A DNA stretch of 64,000 nt from Paraphaeosphaeria minitans. Lineage: Eukaryota > Ascomycota > Dothideomycetes > Pleosporales > Didymosphaeriaceae. The translations under genes were made by a program, and so were the position numbers. Shown piece by piece: positions 25,602-38,900 of this stretch. The stretch spans positions 2,446,800 to 2,510,799 of the forward strand of contig WJXW01000008.1 of NCBI GenBank assembly GCA_015832175.1. Reading direction: 5' to 3'. The notes under the pieces were generated by a model that saw only the letters and a list, made by a program, of their open reading frames with translations, was not told the DNA's origin and ran no database searches. Position 1 is the stretch's first letter. Every line of letters starts with the position of its first letter.

Positions 25602-26108
25602 GAGAAATAAGTAAATTAACATAGAGTAATAAAAGACAGCGCGAATTAGCACTAGGTAACAGTAATGTATAATAATTTAGGCGAGGCGGTAAGGGTAATA
25701 TATAGGAAATATAGTTTAGTAAAGCGCTAACGCGTATATTTATATTAGAGCAACCTCCTTACGCTTTAATATTAACTAGTTTATGTGGGTTTTAATTACT
25801 AAGTGTGCTTTAGCCAAGACTAGCTAGCCTATATAGATTAAGGAGAAGCGTAGTAGTAGAGTTAAAAAGTAGGGTAAGAGCTTCTAAGGCTAGTGCGCCT
25901 AAACCCTAGATATGGCTATAAGCGCTATGCCTAGGATTTAGTAGACCGCAATATAAGGGGTAACAGCGCGAATATAGATAGTAATTTGTAACAATTTAGG
26001 CAAGACTAGGCCTAGTAATATAACAAAAAAACTTAGCGTATAACTACGCCTCTATAGTTAACTAGCGTAGATACCGCCTAAGTTCTTTTATTAATGTTCC
26101 TTAGCGCC
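25602..26108. other. Gene-free right end of the Q block, copy A
   Basis: About 500 bp with no supportable gene. It carries further copies of the ATAATTTAGGCGAGGCGG module (near 25670 and 26000) and ends at the break where copies A and B diverge. Confidence 0.55.
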
Positions 26109-26369
26109 AATACAGGCTAAGTACTCTTATTAATAATAAATAAATAGAAGGTAAAGCTGCGCGTCGCGCGTGTAGAAACTGGCTCTTTAGCCCACCTCGC
26201 AATTTATAAAGTGCACTAATATACCCTCTTATAATATTTATAATATTAGAGATGCCTTAAACTAGTCTAGTAAGTATTATATTACATTTACACCTTATAG
26301 TAGCTGCAACAATACGCCGCGTGTAGTATATAGTTAATATTCTTAATAAAGTCCCCTTGCGCCCTACCT

Positions 26370-27560
26370 ACCGCCTATTAATAATCTCACGCCTACTGTC
26401 TGCTACAGAAGAAGAGGGCGTGTGGCTTTTTAGCATCTTCCCGCCCTATAGTAATAATAATAAGTTTAACTTCTCCGCCTTCTCTAGCCCTAAGCTCTAG
26501 CCCTAGAGTTCTATAATAAGGGATGTCTCTAAGAAAGCTAAGGAGTCTAAGGTAACATTACAATAGCTAACGCCTATAGTCTCTAAGGTTAAGGAGCGCC
26601 CTCTATACCTATATAGGTCTTGCCACGCTAGTAAGACTAACATGCCTAACAACCCTTTAGTAGAAGGCTCTATGCCTATTACGCGCGTAGACGCTAAAGA
26701 CTAAGACAAGAGTAATAATAGGGCCATCTTACCTATCCACACTGCCGCCGCCGCCGCCGCCGCTGAGGTGGTAGAAGAGGAGGAAGAAGGAGAAAGAGAA
26801 GAGGAGGTTAAGAAGGAGGAGAAAGGAGAAGAAGAAGAAAAGGAGGAGAACGCTAGTCTATAGACTTATTCCCTTATTAGAGTAGAAACGCGTATAGGGC
26901 TGTCGTTATGTAAGTATTAGGAGGTGGACATATTGGCCCTAGCTAGTACTCCTACTAAGGGCGATATCTACTATACTCCTAACTAGCGGCATATACTACT
27001 AAAGTCTTATACACGTTACGCTTACGCGGAGCTTATTATTAGCATATAGAGTAAGGATGTAGAGGATGTAGAAGATCTAATAGTGTGTAATTATTACGTA
27101 GAAAGCACTATTATAGACGCTATTAAACCTTATAGGGTATACTATATAGATCTCTGTGCAGCGTACCTATAAAAGCTTAGTTTCTAATATACAAGATATT
27201 AGCTAAGCGGCAAGAATTATAGCATTATAGATTAGCGTAAGGCTTTAGTGACAACGCCCTCGCGTAAAGCGTAGGGCCTATCTAGATACACACCTAGTAG
27301 TTGTGTAGGTAAAGGGGGGCGCCCTAAATCTACGCTAGAGAAGAAGGTGGTAGCGTATAAGCGTAATAAGCGTAAGGCAAGAGAGGCGTATATATAGCGC
27401 TAGACTATAAAAAAGTAGCAGACAGAGTAGTAGTGTAATATATAACCCTATATAAAGTCCTAACCTAGCATGCGTAGTAAGTAGATAAACCACTATAACA
27501 TAGCTATTTTCAAAATTTAAAAGCCAGACGTAATACTATACATTAAAAAGTTATAGTAAT
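26370..27560 (+). pseudogene. Unrecognised RIP-broken Ala/Glu-rich gene U
   Basis: A plus-strand frame of about 400 codons reads through TAG/TAA codons at expected Gln/Trp positions. It contains a run of seven Ala codons (six GCC then GCT, 26744-26764), followed directly by a long Glu/Lys-rich acidic tract (about 26770-26850). Next comes a Tyr/Asp-containing globular-looking part, then a basic Lys/Arg-rich C-terminal part near 27240-27420. No known domain is recognised. A nuclear protein would fit the acidic and basic tracts, but that is inference only. It occurs once in the window yet carries RIP damage, so another copy probably exists or existed elsewhere. Confidence 0.55.
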
Positions 27561-28515
27561 AACTACTGTACGTAGATAGTGTCTTAAGTATTATATCTAC
27601 TAGCGTAGGTAGCGTTTTAAGTATTATTGTTAATAATAGCTATAGGAGTTGTAGGCGGCTATATGCTAAGTAGTTAGCACCTAACCTTATTAAGCTTTAT
27701 AGGAACGCTATAGTACCATAAGTACATATTATTATAAGCCAGAATTACGAGAGTAATCTTTTATATAAAGGTTAAGCTTTAGATTACATATAAGAATAGC
27801 ACCTCTAAGCTAGGGTAAGTGGACACTAACGCGAGTTAATAGAAAGCAGCGTAAACTAACACTAAGTAGTAGCTATTTATAACAGTTTAGTAATAGGTTA
27901 GCTTTAAGGGGACCTATTAATAAACGCATCCCTAGTTACCTATAGGAAAGTTATAAGTTGTGAGCTTAGCGAAGTCTAGATTAAATTAGAAGATAACTAA
28001 GGCGCAATTAGGACCCTACTGTTATTAAGGTCGTGCTTAGTCTAGAAGGGCAAGGCGATCTATTAACGTAGAGCTAAGGGCGTATTTCTAAAATATAGTG
28101 TTACGCGCATTAACTTAAAGCCAGCTTACTACCTACTAGTGCAGTAGAGGCCAGTATTAATTATAGGGTCGTTAGCGCACTAAAACTAACCAAGAACACG
28201 CAAATAGATGCGAACTAATAGGAAATAGCGCAAATTAACATTAAGTAGCGCCAAATCGCATACAAAGGAAGACTCTTGTTTAGATAGGTTAAGGGAAAGT
28301 ATTCTAGTGACAAAGGGAATAAAGGCAGGAAGTGCGCTTATAGGCTTATAACCTGCACTTACTCTAGAAAGAGTAATATTAGAATTACTTATAGTTATAG
28401 TAGTAATGCTATAAACAGCTGCACATATATTAAAAAGGGTAACTTTTCATTTATAAACTGCTTTAGTTATCCTAATTAGAAATTCTACCTATAGCCTAGC
28501 GTGTTAACGTTTAAC
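27561..28515. other. Gene-free region with short repeats
   Basis: No gene is supported. It has phrases of the AACGCGAATT/GAAGCAGCG family, as in 23250-25100 (near 27825-27860 and 28190-28250). This separates U from the 3' end of the SNF2 pseudogene. Confidence 0.5.
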
Positions 28516-31500
28516 CTGCTATAGATATCTTGGGTATTTTAACCTTAATTCGCTTAAACCAGTCCTTCTAACTACTATTACATCACCGCTAGATCTCCTC
28601 GTCCACGTTATACGTCCTATCCTACAGATCTACGCCCTCCTCTATTATATCTCTAAGGTTAGTAGCCATCTGCATCTACTTCACCTTCTGCTTTTTAATA
28701 TAAGACGCGTTGTTAATAAGCGTAATTGCGTAGCACTTTAATTTAGTTTAGCCACAACAGTAAACCCACGAGAAGAACTAGGCTGTTATTAATGGATTTA
28801 TATAAGGCTTAAACAGTATTACTGTATTTACGCGCTACAGATTTAATCCTACGCCAGCTATTTACAGCGTTACTACTATAATCTACACCTTATTAATTTT
28901 GTTTACATCTGTAAACTTACGCAAGTTGGTCTTATAGTCTTTGGCTTTTATACTTACGGTGTAATTAAGGATATTTCTATCCCTATAGGTGTAGCATAGC
29001 ATAGCGATTAGGATTCTAGTATAGTTAGGCTATACTATTCTAATTACCACCTTTTGGCGCGTCCGTTTATTCTCGCGTAGCGTTTCTTAGATAGGGTCTA
29101 GTATCCCCTTTAGCGTTAACTACTTTACGCATAACATGGACATTTGTAACCTTATTACTAGATAACTCTAGGTAGTGGTGTTGCGTAGGAATTCCAGATA
29201 CTAGAGTAGAGCGTGATCCTTAGTAAACTTCTTAGTTTTATTATCTTACTTCTTCTGCTTATTAAAAGCCTATATAACTGGCGCCACGCTCGCTATAGCT
29301 AGGGCTATTATATATCTATGTGTTTTGTTAGCTAACCCTTTTTTAGGCTTTTAGCTTAGAGGTGCTTTGCGCTCCTACTACTCTGCTAGGGCTTTATTAT
29401 ACTTATAGTTTATCTCTACCTATAGCTTGTCTTCTACGTCTTAGATCCACTTCTCCTTTCTCTTATTAGGTTTTATGTATACGGAGCGCCTCACCAGCTC
29501 ACTAGTTATAGGAATAATAACGCGGTTATTAAACTAATACATATTTAGCGTCTAGGCTATAATAAATAATAGCGCAGCTTCTTGTGCTATATTATTAAAG
29601 TTCTTATAGGATACTGTCTTACAAAAGGACTTATTAGTTATACTAAATATACTAATGCTTTTGGTTATATAGTGGCGTAGGTTATTAAGGTTGTTTATCT
29701 TGTCGCTACTGTAAAGACGCTAAAGCCCTTTAAAGGTATTTATAGCAGTAGCCCAGGACGGCTATTAGAGCGTAGTAGTACAGAAAATGTAACTATTAAC
29801 TAGGTTGTTCCCCTCTAGCGTACTAGATGCGCCCTAGACGATTGGGTAGCGTTAATGGGCGTTCCAGAGGGATGTGTAGGCGTATTTTATTATAGTCTAC
29901 ATTTTGGACCTGTTTACGGCTTAGTGGCACTCGTCGTATAACACACACTTAACTACTAGGAGATCCGCTTTGCGTACATAGGTTATTAAAGTCCCTTAAA
30001 ACTTCCTATCTGTGCTGCGCTTCTTCCCTATTATAATAAGGCTAAACTTAAACTTATTAAAGACGTTTCTAATATAGTAAGAAGTTAACAAGATAATAAG
30101 ATCTAAGGCCCTAGTTAGCACATATAGGTGAGGGGAAAGGACGTCTAAACTATTTAACATAAACGTATTAATCTAGGAGCTCCACTCTATAGGTAGAACA
30201 TTCCCCTATTTGTTTTTCCACGTTCTGTTACTATCGACGATGCCCTAATTAGAACTTATGTCCTTAATGTTAACCCTCTTACTATATTTGGCAACCTCTA
30301 TTATAGAGAGAGGTAGGTAGTTCCGCAAAGCACCCTAGTTCTTACCCTCTTTAAAGGCGAAGCGAAAACCAGGGTATATTTTAAAAAAGGTGCCACCCTT
30401 AAGTATCTTCTATATGTTGTCTTGGAAACTGGTTAGAGCAGCACGTGGAGTAATAATAAGAGTGCTACTAGGCTTAGGCTCTTAGTTAAGGAAGAGTTTC
30501 TTGTAATTAGATAGTAAGCACTAGTAGGTAATAAGGTTATAAAAATAGGAGGGGTAATTACTATTAATTATATTCTGTAGTAAGTGCTTTATTGTATTTC
30601 CTTACTTTTATACTACCTAAACCTCTGCGTAGTTTATCTTATAGTGCCTAGTTATAATTACCTTAAGTAAGAGCTAGATCGTTTTACCTACGCCCTACTT
30701 ATTACCTAGGATGCCACCGCCTGTAATTGTGCGCTCTATTAGGAAGCCCTCTGTAACTAATATAATCTAGTAGGGCTTAATGCAGATGCCGTCTTTTAGC
30801 CCCTAATGTTAGAATAGGATGCCTTAGGTCTATATTATCGCATTCTAATTCAGCCAAGGGATCACTTTTACTACCTAGCTTAAGGCTCTAGCACTTATAT
30901 GTGCGCATTTAACCCTTATTAACTTGTCTAGCTATAGATTAATAGGCTATACATCTTAACTATCCTTAAGCCATAGATTATATTTCTTATTACTATTATT
31001 ATTATTATTAACATTGTCGCTTTTGTAGTTATTGTTGCTTTTATTATTATTGTCACTTTTATTATCGTCGTCGCTTTTGTTATTATTGTTGTTATTAATT
31101 TTAATAAGCGTCTTCGCAGGACTAATTATACGAAACAAAGGTAGGACTCTATTGCCCTAGTCCTACTTAGTAGTCTGCCTATAGACACTAACGTGGCCAG
31201 GCTAGGCGATCTGGCTTTTAGTGGCGGATTTGTTATTACCAGCATATACGTAAAGAGGGTGTTTATCTTTACCCTTATCCTGCGTAGCGCTAGTAGTACT
31301 TAGTCTACTAATGGTAGTTATAGGTGGAAGCGCATTGCTATTACTCTAGATAGGTGTAGTAGTGCTTAGTCTACTAATGGTAGTAGTAGGTGGGAGCGTA
31401 TCGCTGTTACTCTAGACAGGCGCCTAGGATCTTGCTCCTCTAACGTTATTATTAGCGTTTCCACGCTTAGGGCCAAGCTCGCTTATATTATCCTTATTGT

Positions 31501-32428
31501 CGCTGCTGCCAATTCTACAGCGTTTACTATATTAGGATTCACTTCTATAGCGTCTAGCTGGACGTTTGTGTTATTTTAATCTACTACTATTAGTATAACT
31601 ACAACTTAAGGCTAGGCGGGGAGTGGTTATAATTATAGTAGTGTATACCCTATTAGACATAATATCCTAGAGTGTAGTCTATAGGCCTACGCGTGTCCTA
31701 ATCTATATGTGGCCTTTAACACGATCTGGCAGGTACATAATACCTAACTAGGCCAACCTAAAGAGATCTATTATCTTGTCTAGGAAGTCGTTCCACTAAA
31801 TACGTCCAGAACTATTGCATATAGTAGAGGTGTTTACTTTGCCAAGTATAGTCTTATCGCCTATTACTAAGTATTTTATAAAGCGGAGATTAATATGGTC
31901 TAAATGTAGTTTGGGTAGGCAAGTGACAAGTCCCTAGCCTTACACTAATATAGATTGTTTAAAGGAAGAAGTAAAATACTATATATTCTAGTTTTTAATT
32001 ATATCGCAGATAGTGGTTCCCAATAACTTAGCATTAATATCTAGTATTGGCGATGGCTTAGGCTTACGTGCTGGCGTAGGTAATGGCTTAGACTTACATG
32101 CTAGCGCTTTATCCTTTAATTAACGCCTACTATACCTGTTTAGTATTACGCAGAGGGCGCTCGCCTTCTATACTTTATTGGTAATGTTAATATCTAGCTT
32201 AGGGATCTTCTTAACAATCTACGCCGCGTGTGACTCCTTTAGGACAAGGTAGTTACCTTTATAATGTTAGTTTTCTAGGTTTATAATTAGTAATATCGTT
32301 TTTAACTACTCTTTAATGCGGCTGAAGCCTATTAGGTCTAAGCTAAACGCTTTTATATATTTGTTATTACTAAGTGAGAACATTACTATAGATTTTAACG
32401 CCTTTAAGGACAACTATAGTAAAGCCAT
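28516..32428 (-). pseudogene. RIP-broken SNF2-family helicase/ATPase
   Basis: The minus-strand frame opens with ATG at 32428. It includes a long Asn/Asp/Lys low-complexity tract (complement of 30990-31095) and then the SNF2 core. Motif I reads GGGILGNK-stop-GVGKTI (complement of about 30680-30725), close to the family consensus GGILADEMGLGKT. TLIITPRAAL follows as motif Ia near 30455. Motif II is DECH (29924-29935). The C-terminal lobe reads AGVGLNL near 28850 and continues with SNF2-like sequence to about 28560. Stops are TAG/TAA of RIP type. The length of about 1300 codons suits a Rad5/Rad16-like protein. Such ATPases remodel DNA-protein complexes in the nucleus. Present once in this window; dead. 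Confidence 0.83.
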
Positions 32429-33176
32429 TGTAGATCTAGTGCGCGCGCTGTCCTGCGCTAGGTAAGAAAGGTTTATTAGTTATAGGCGTACGCTAGGGGT
32501 AAGATAGGTGTAGTTATAAGTTTATATTAATTTACAAAGACTTGCAGGGTATAGAGTTAAGGTTATAAATTAATATTAAGTAGTAGTAAATAGAAAGATT
32601 GCGTGTTTATTGTTGCCTAGGTGAATATAAATAGTGAACCACGTTAGCGACAAGAACACGTGCAGGCCGTAACTATTATAATAAAAAGGTGTAAGGGGAC
32701 TACCCAGAAGCGTAACAAGAAGTCTAGTTAAGACTAGGGAGACTAGTAGGCGTTGTATCGTCGCACAGAGGAGCAGAAGAGAAGGGGACTACCTAGTCTA
32801 GCTAGGCGAACTAATGTCCTAGCTATAATCCGTTAGCGTACTATAGACAGTAGACAATATGTCCTACTAAGTAGAAACTTATCTTGTTACTAGGCTCGCG
32901 CGTAGAGCGTTAAGCTGTTATTAAGTCTATCGCGCGCAGGAGCGTCTTTAATACACCTTATATATGCGCTTACAGCTTCACCTCACAAACTGTAATAAGT
33001 AGGGCAAACAGCTAATTGCGTACCTTCCTATTACAGCTTGCCTAGGCTAAATAAAACCTTCGCTATCGCCTACTCCTCTTACTATAGTTGCCTAGGTAGT
33101 CCCCTACTTTTTCTTTTCTACTCCTAACTTTGCCTAGTATCTAGCCCTCTTAACTCTTATTCCTTCTACTACTCTT
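32429..33176. other. Intergenic region between the SNF2 and P pseudogenes
   Basis: About 750 bp between the 5' end of the SNF2 pseudogene and the start of the second P copy. No frame or known site is clear. It is somewhat purine-rich on the plus strand near 32700-32780. If both flanking genes once worked, their promoters faced each other here. Confidence 0.5.
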
Positions 33177-36100
33177 ATACTATACCGCCGCGTTAAGTTA
33201 GGCGCGTTAAGTAGTTACTATCACCCTACTTACTATTACCCTATTAACGCTAACGCGCGCCTCTACGTGTAAGTACACCTTTATAAGCGCTTTTTCTAAA
33301 CGCTTCCGCCTACGCCTATAAATATTAGAAACTGTCTTGCGGATACTTACATTAAGGTATACTTTTTATACACAAGTATGTCTAGTTTTAGTGCTAACCA
33401 CTATACCCAGTCTAGCTATTATTATAGACGCCTAGGTAAAGCACTTTACTACCTATAACACTAGCTACCTAAAGCCTAAGCCTAAGTTCTCTAAAGGCGT
33501 TGCAGTCTTTAATATTACGTATAAGGATACTGTAAACCTAGGTCCTAGGCGCATCTTTATAGGCCACATTTTTATAAAAGAGTAGCTATTTACCACGTTA
33601 GACAACTAGGCTAGTAACAGCTAGGTAACGTCTTAGTAGCTTTGCGACAAGTGCAGATAGCTAGACTACCTTTAAGCTAGATGCCCTAGCTAACTCTACT
33701 ATAAGTGCAGTAACCCTAGCTATCTAGCGTTAGGTTACTAACTTTAAAACACCTACTATACCTATAGTAACGTAGGATATAAGCGCAAAGACTATTAGAA
33801 CGTTTACCCTTACTACCTAATAGAGGGCTATACTACTACTAACTGCTACGTAATTAACTGCGTACCTACACCCACTTAAGCTAGTTAAGCTACAGCCACC
33901 TCTACTAAGAGTATAGCCCCTACTAAAGATAAGGCTATACCTGTAGGTTTTATAGCTACACCTACTAAAGTATTAGGCGTTCCTACTAATACTACTATTG
34001 CGCCTACAGCTAGCAAAGCTTCTACTAACTTAGAACTAGCAGAAAATTATAGTCCGCCTCTTAGTTAGTTTAAGGCCCTAGAATTAGATAAGATAGAAGT
34101 TAAGCTATATACCACAACTATAGAGCACTATTTATTATTTATCTAGCTACGCCTATTAGTCTTATACGCGAGCGAAAACATAGTAAGTGGCTAATTTACT
34201 AAGGAAGCTATCCTTTAGACCTTTGCCTTTAACACTATTAGCCTAATTAAGACTTATAAGATATTAGTTAATTTGCCCATAGAATCTAACTAGTGTAATC
34301 TTAACTGTCTTAGTGCCTATAGCCGCAAAAAGCTAATGCAGCTTATCTCTAGAAATGGCGCCACGGCCTGTTTACTCTACGTATCTTAGGAGATTAAAGT
34401 AAATACTAGCCTAGATAGACAGCCTTAAGATCTCCTAGGGCTTACGCTATTCTCTAATAGCACCTATAGCCTATATACAGCTATAATACACGCGCTTTAA
34501 GACGCGCTATAGGGATGCCACTATATATAGGTTTACTTCTACACTGCGGCTGGCTTGTGGTTTAAGGATGCTATAAATAAGGTTTCTAAATTAATCTAAA
34601 CGTAGGTAAAAGTTAACACTATAGCTACCTAGTATCCGCGTTAGGCTATTAACATTTAGCTAGGGATGTAGCTTCCGCTAGACAAGCGACCTAAGTACTC
34701 TATTCTAGCACGTAAGTAGTTTAACTATTACAAGGAGTATTTTATAGTGTATTTCTATTTAGCCATTACAAAGTATAAGGCTATCCCTAACGCTGTATTC
34801 GTGCCTACAAAGGTGCGCCTAGTTAAGATAGGTAGTAACCTAGACTAGTGCACCTACTTTGCGCTTATTATAATAAACAAAAATATAAACCTTTATGTTA
34901 ACGCCCTATTTAACATCCAGTTCCTTAGCAACAACGTAAGCGATAGCATGGCATAGAGAGGGCGTGTGGTGCCGCTAGTAAGTATTACTAATGGCCTCGA
35001 GCACTCTACCTTTATCTGGCGACTCTATAATAGTAGGTCTGGTTTCTAGTAGGACTCTAAGTTCTCTAAGGACCACGTCGTTAAGGCTAATAACTTTAAT
35101 AATATTAACTAGCTGCAGGCTGCGCTAGATAACCACCTAGGCATTAAAGTCTATATTCGCGTTAAGTAACCCTAGAACCAAATTAAGCAGAAAATTAATA
35201 CGCTGCGTATGCTATTCTAGTAGTAGAATAAGTATAAACTAAAGCTTAACTTATTACTTAATAATAACATGCTTAATCTCTTTAATTATAGCTACTTTAA
35301 GCAGCACATTTTAGCGTTTGGACTTAATACTGTGTAAGCTACTATTGCTAAGGCCACTAAGCTTACTAGGCTAAAGGATAAGTAGCAAGGTTTCTTCTCT
35401 TTCCTTAAGCGCTTACGCGCCGGCGTTGGCCTCGTTTAGGGCCCTAGTGGTACAGGCAAATTAAGGTTAATTTTAGCTATTATTCTCTACTACTATGAGC
35501 TGTTCGCGCGTGGCAGTAACGCTGGTTAGCTCTAGGTCACGTTACTAATTAACGCGTAGTTAGACGACCTGTGCCTATAAGCGTATAACCAGCTAATGGC
35601 TTAGTACACTGTGCTTAGTACCTAATCTGCTAATATAACTATCCCTTACTCTATTATTATTCGCCAGCACATGCGGGAGACAAAGAAGAAGGTCTGGCAA
35701 AAAAATACGCTTACCTTACGCTAGGCGTATAATATTAACACTAGCCCTAATTATACGCCTAACATTGGCGGTGCCTCTGCCAGTAAGAACGAGGACAATA
35801 ATACTATCCTAGAAAACCTGTCTATTAAGTACCTTTTACACACCGCGTTTAACTAGTATAGTAAGAGCCTTAGTAATAATTAGCTTAAGTAGGTTAGTAT
35901 TGCGAAAGGATAGTAAATGCTGCACCTTACTAGTATACCTATAGAAGGCGGGCAGCTCTACCCCATTACTAACCTAAACCCTAGGAAGTACTCGCAGTTC
36001 TACAACCTAATAGAGCAGTATATAAGCGGCCACGTTATAGTAGTAGAGAATATAGGGTCGCTCTAAGCCGCTGTAAATATACTAGTAGCTAACCTGGCTC

Positions 36101-37545
36101 TACTTACACACGCCATTTTTATAATACTATATACGCTATTTAAGTACTGCACCTACTCTAAGAGTAAAGCATTCGCTACACTCTAGAATAAGGCTAGTAA
36201 GACTACTAAGCGCGCTACCCTCTACTCCTTTGTCTAGTTACAGCTAGACGCTTTCTACGTTCTATTTAGGGACACGTTCCAGCCTACTCTAGTAGTAGGA
36301 CTGGCTAGGCCTATAGAGACCCATCACTTCTATAAGTAGACTAAGATGTCGCTCTTCTCCTGCTTTATCCTTAGTGGCGCCTCTTAGCACTAGTTAAATC
36401 TCTAGTATTAGTTTGTTCTAGACATAGCGGCTATAGTGAACGTAATCCTACTAGGCAAGAAGCTACGGACTAACTTTAGGGTTACTAATCTACCTAACTT
36501 TAACCGCGCTTACTAGTTCTTCTATAATAAGCTTAGCGTTCCCTAGACTATCTACTTCTTATAGGTGCAAGGCCAGACCAGCTTAAATATAGTTATAAAG
36601 TCTACGTATAACGTTTCCTTTACAACGCACTATATTACTATTATACTCTGGCTTCTCTACTAAGGGTTTAAGGGCGAAGATATAGGCATTATTATTCCCT
36701 ACACAGCATAACGCGACCTATACATTATAGGCGTCTACATAGTTGCTAACCACCTTTAGGCTATAAACAAGTAGAACACTAATTTAAAGAAGTGCATTGC
36801 TAAGAAGCTCTTAAAAGTTACTATCTCTACTATAGATGGCCTTTAGGGTGCGTAGAGGGATGTGATACTACTAGACACTATAGTTACTAGTAAGCTTAGA
36901 TTTATGTAAGATACTAGCTATATCCTCTTAGCTATCTCTTGTCCTTACGTTAGTCTTATTATTATTAGAGACAGTAGCGCCTACTATAACAAAGCCCACA
37001 ATAAGAAGGCGCACTAGAAAACTACTTACTATAAGATAGTGCATTATTACTAAGAGTAAAAATACTTTATTAATATTAACAGCTTAAGGCATAAGGAGCG
37101 CTAGATAAAGATTACCCTATTAATTAGACTAGATAAGAAGCTTACTAGCGTTTACGCAATAAACAGTGCCAATAACTAGCCCTACACCTTTAGAGATGCT
37201 AAGGACGATAGTTTGCTAGTTCTAGACTTTATTAAGGAGCTACATAGATTAGACAGTAGCAGTATAGACGTTAGCTTTAGTAATAACAACAATAGTATAT
37301 CTATTGGCAGGGGATCCAACAGCGGCTAGGCTAATACTAAGTGGGAGGTTTCTAGCGGAGCGGGAGATAGCTAGTAGTAATACCTAGGAGAATCCTAGTA
37401 ATAATATCTAACAGACTTCTATAATATATGGTAGACTCCTTATAGGTAGTGTTATGGGGCGGTATAGTAGTAAGCTAGCCCCTAAACACTACTAACTAAC
37501 TTGTATAGTTAGGATTCTAAATAAGGATTATATTCTATCTTCTCT
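33177..37545 (+). pseudogene. RIP-broken SF1 (UPF1/DNA2-like) helicase with zinc knuckles, copy B (element P)
   Basis: Second copy of 1-4370, less mutated. The Walker A motif is complete as GPSGTGK at 35440-35460 and is followed by LRLILAII. The three CCHC-type knuckles lie near 33645-33800, the first still reading CDKC. Further motifs include LARPIE with a following helix-rich segment near 36300-36480, EDIGIIIPYTA near 36675-36710, and a C-terminal motif V/VI region near 36830-36980 (DGL-stop-GA-stop-RDVILLDT, then LLAIS). A Ser/Asn-rich tail follows. The true start codon is uncertain. Family assignment rests on motif order. The frame is closed by many TAG/TAA codons, so no product is expected. 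Confidence 0.85.
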
Positions 37546-38900
37546 CTCCCTATAGTGCATATATTCTTTGTGTTTATATATAAGATAAATAGCTATATAT
37601 ATAAGATATAGATGTAAATAGGATCTATCTATATATATAATTATAATAAGTAATATATACTTATAATTACTATTCTAGCCTACTTTACTATTTTACTCTA
37701 GTATAGAGGCCTATTAAGTATTCTCTTTAATTAGGTAGTAATATAAAGTAGAAAGCCTTACTTATCTATACTATAGGTATATTACGCCTCTATTAAGTAC
37801 TACTAGATTTTCTACTATAAAAGATTAAAGTAGAGCTACTATTTATATAGGGAACTAGTTTTATAGTAATTACTATTAATACTATCTATCTACCTAAATA
37901 TTAAAAGTTAGTGTTATACTATAGAAAGTAATTAATGTAATTTATAGCTTTTACTAAGTAATAGTAAATATAAATCTTTAAATTATCTACTATATACTTA
38001 AAAGGCCCTACTTAGTAATATATAATATACTATAGAAACTTAACGTTTTAGTAGTTACTAAGATTTTATTATATTATATAGTTGTTTCTACGGGGTATAT
38101 ATAATAGTAGAAGTTAAATTAATATCTAGTTAATAGCACTAGGGTAACTATACTAAACTCTACCTATAGTAAGTAATAATATAGCTATCCTAGTAGAAAT
38201 TACATAAAGTACGGTAAATTTGTATAAATAAAGATAAATTAGAAAGTATAAAATAAAGATATATAGGAGAAATATAAACTTATATAGACTACTATAAGCT
38301 ACGAAAAATCTAGAGAAATTAATTAATATAAAAATAAGTAAGGTATTATAAATTTATGTAAATAAATATAAAGGGGAGGATAAAAAGAGTAAAACTTACT
38401 ATATAAACTATAATAACATAATAAAAGTAAATATAAAACAAAGTTCTAAAATTTAAAAGCGTAATATAAGCTAATATAAATTTATATAAACATAGGTAAA
38501 GTAAAGGGATAGAATATTAAAATATATTATATAAAATATTAGACCTTTCTATAAATAAAGGTAAGGTAAAAGGTTAGCATTATAAGATAGGTTTAATAAA
38601 CTAATAAAAAGTTATATAAACTTATAAGATTTATATTAATAAATACAAAGATAGATTATATAAAGCTATAAAGATTTATATATAGTAGTATATATTAGTA
38701 TACACTACTAGAAGGTAGAGATATTAATAATAATAAAGGGTGAAATAAGATTATATAACTTTGTATAAAGTACTATAAATATATATAAACTAGTATAATA
38801 TAAGGTTATAAACTATAGTTAAGTCTTTTATAAGGATATATAAATTAATAGAAAATAAAGTAAGATAACGTTATTAAAGAGTATAAAAGATGTTTATTAT
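37546..38900. other. AT-rich spacer downstream of P, copy B
   Basis: Near-identical partner of 4371-5710. A 2-base difference in an A-run near 37900 and a few substitutions are the only changes I saw. No gene. Confidence 0.75.

Larger units (their letters stand above)
14042..26108. repeat. Segmental duplication, right arm (Q block), copy A
   Basis: It matches 45944-57642 from the shared first bases (AATATTATTAGGACT) to the shared last bases (TTCCTTAGCGCC). The offset is 31,902 up to about 22,350 and 31,534 beyond about 22,735, because copy B lacks roughly 370 bp inside R. Past 26108 copy A runs into U and the SNF2 gene, whereas copy B runs straight into the intact TLH unit. Confidence 0.9.

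Noticed and set aside
14042..26108. A classical DNA transposon with terminal inverted repeats spanning the Q block
   Set aside because: The two ends of the block are not inverted repeats of each other, and no target-site duplication was found at either copy.
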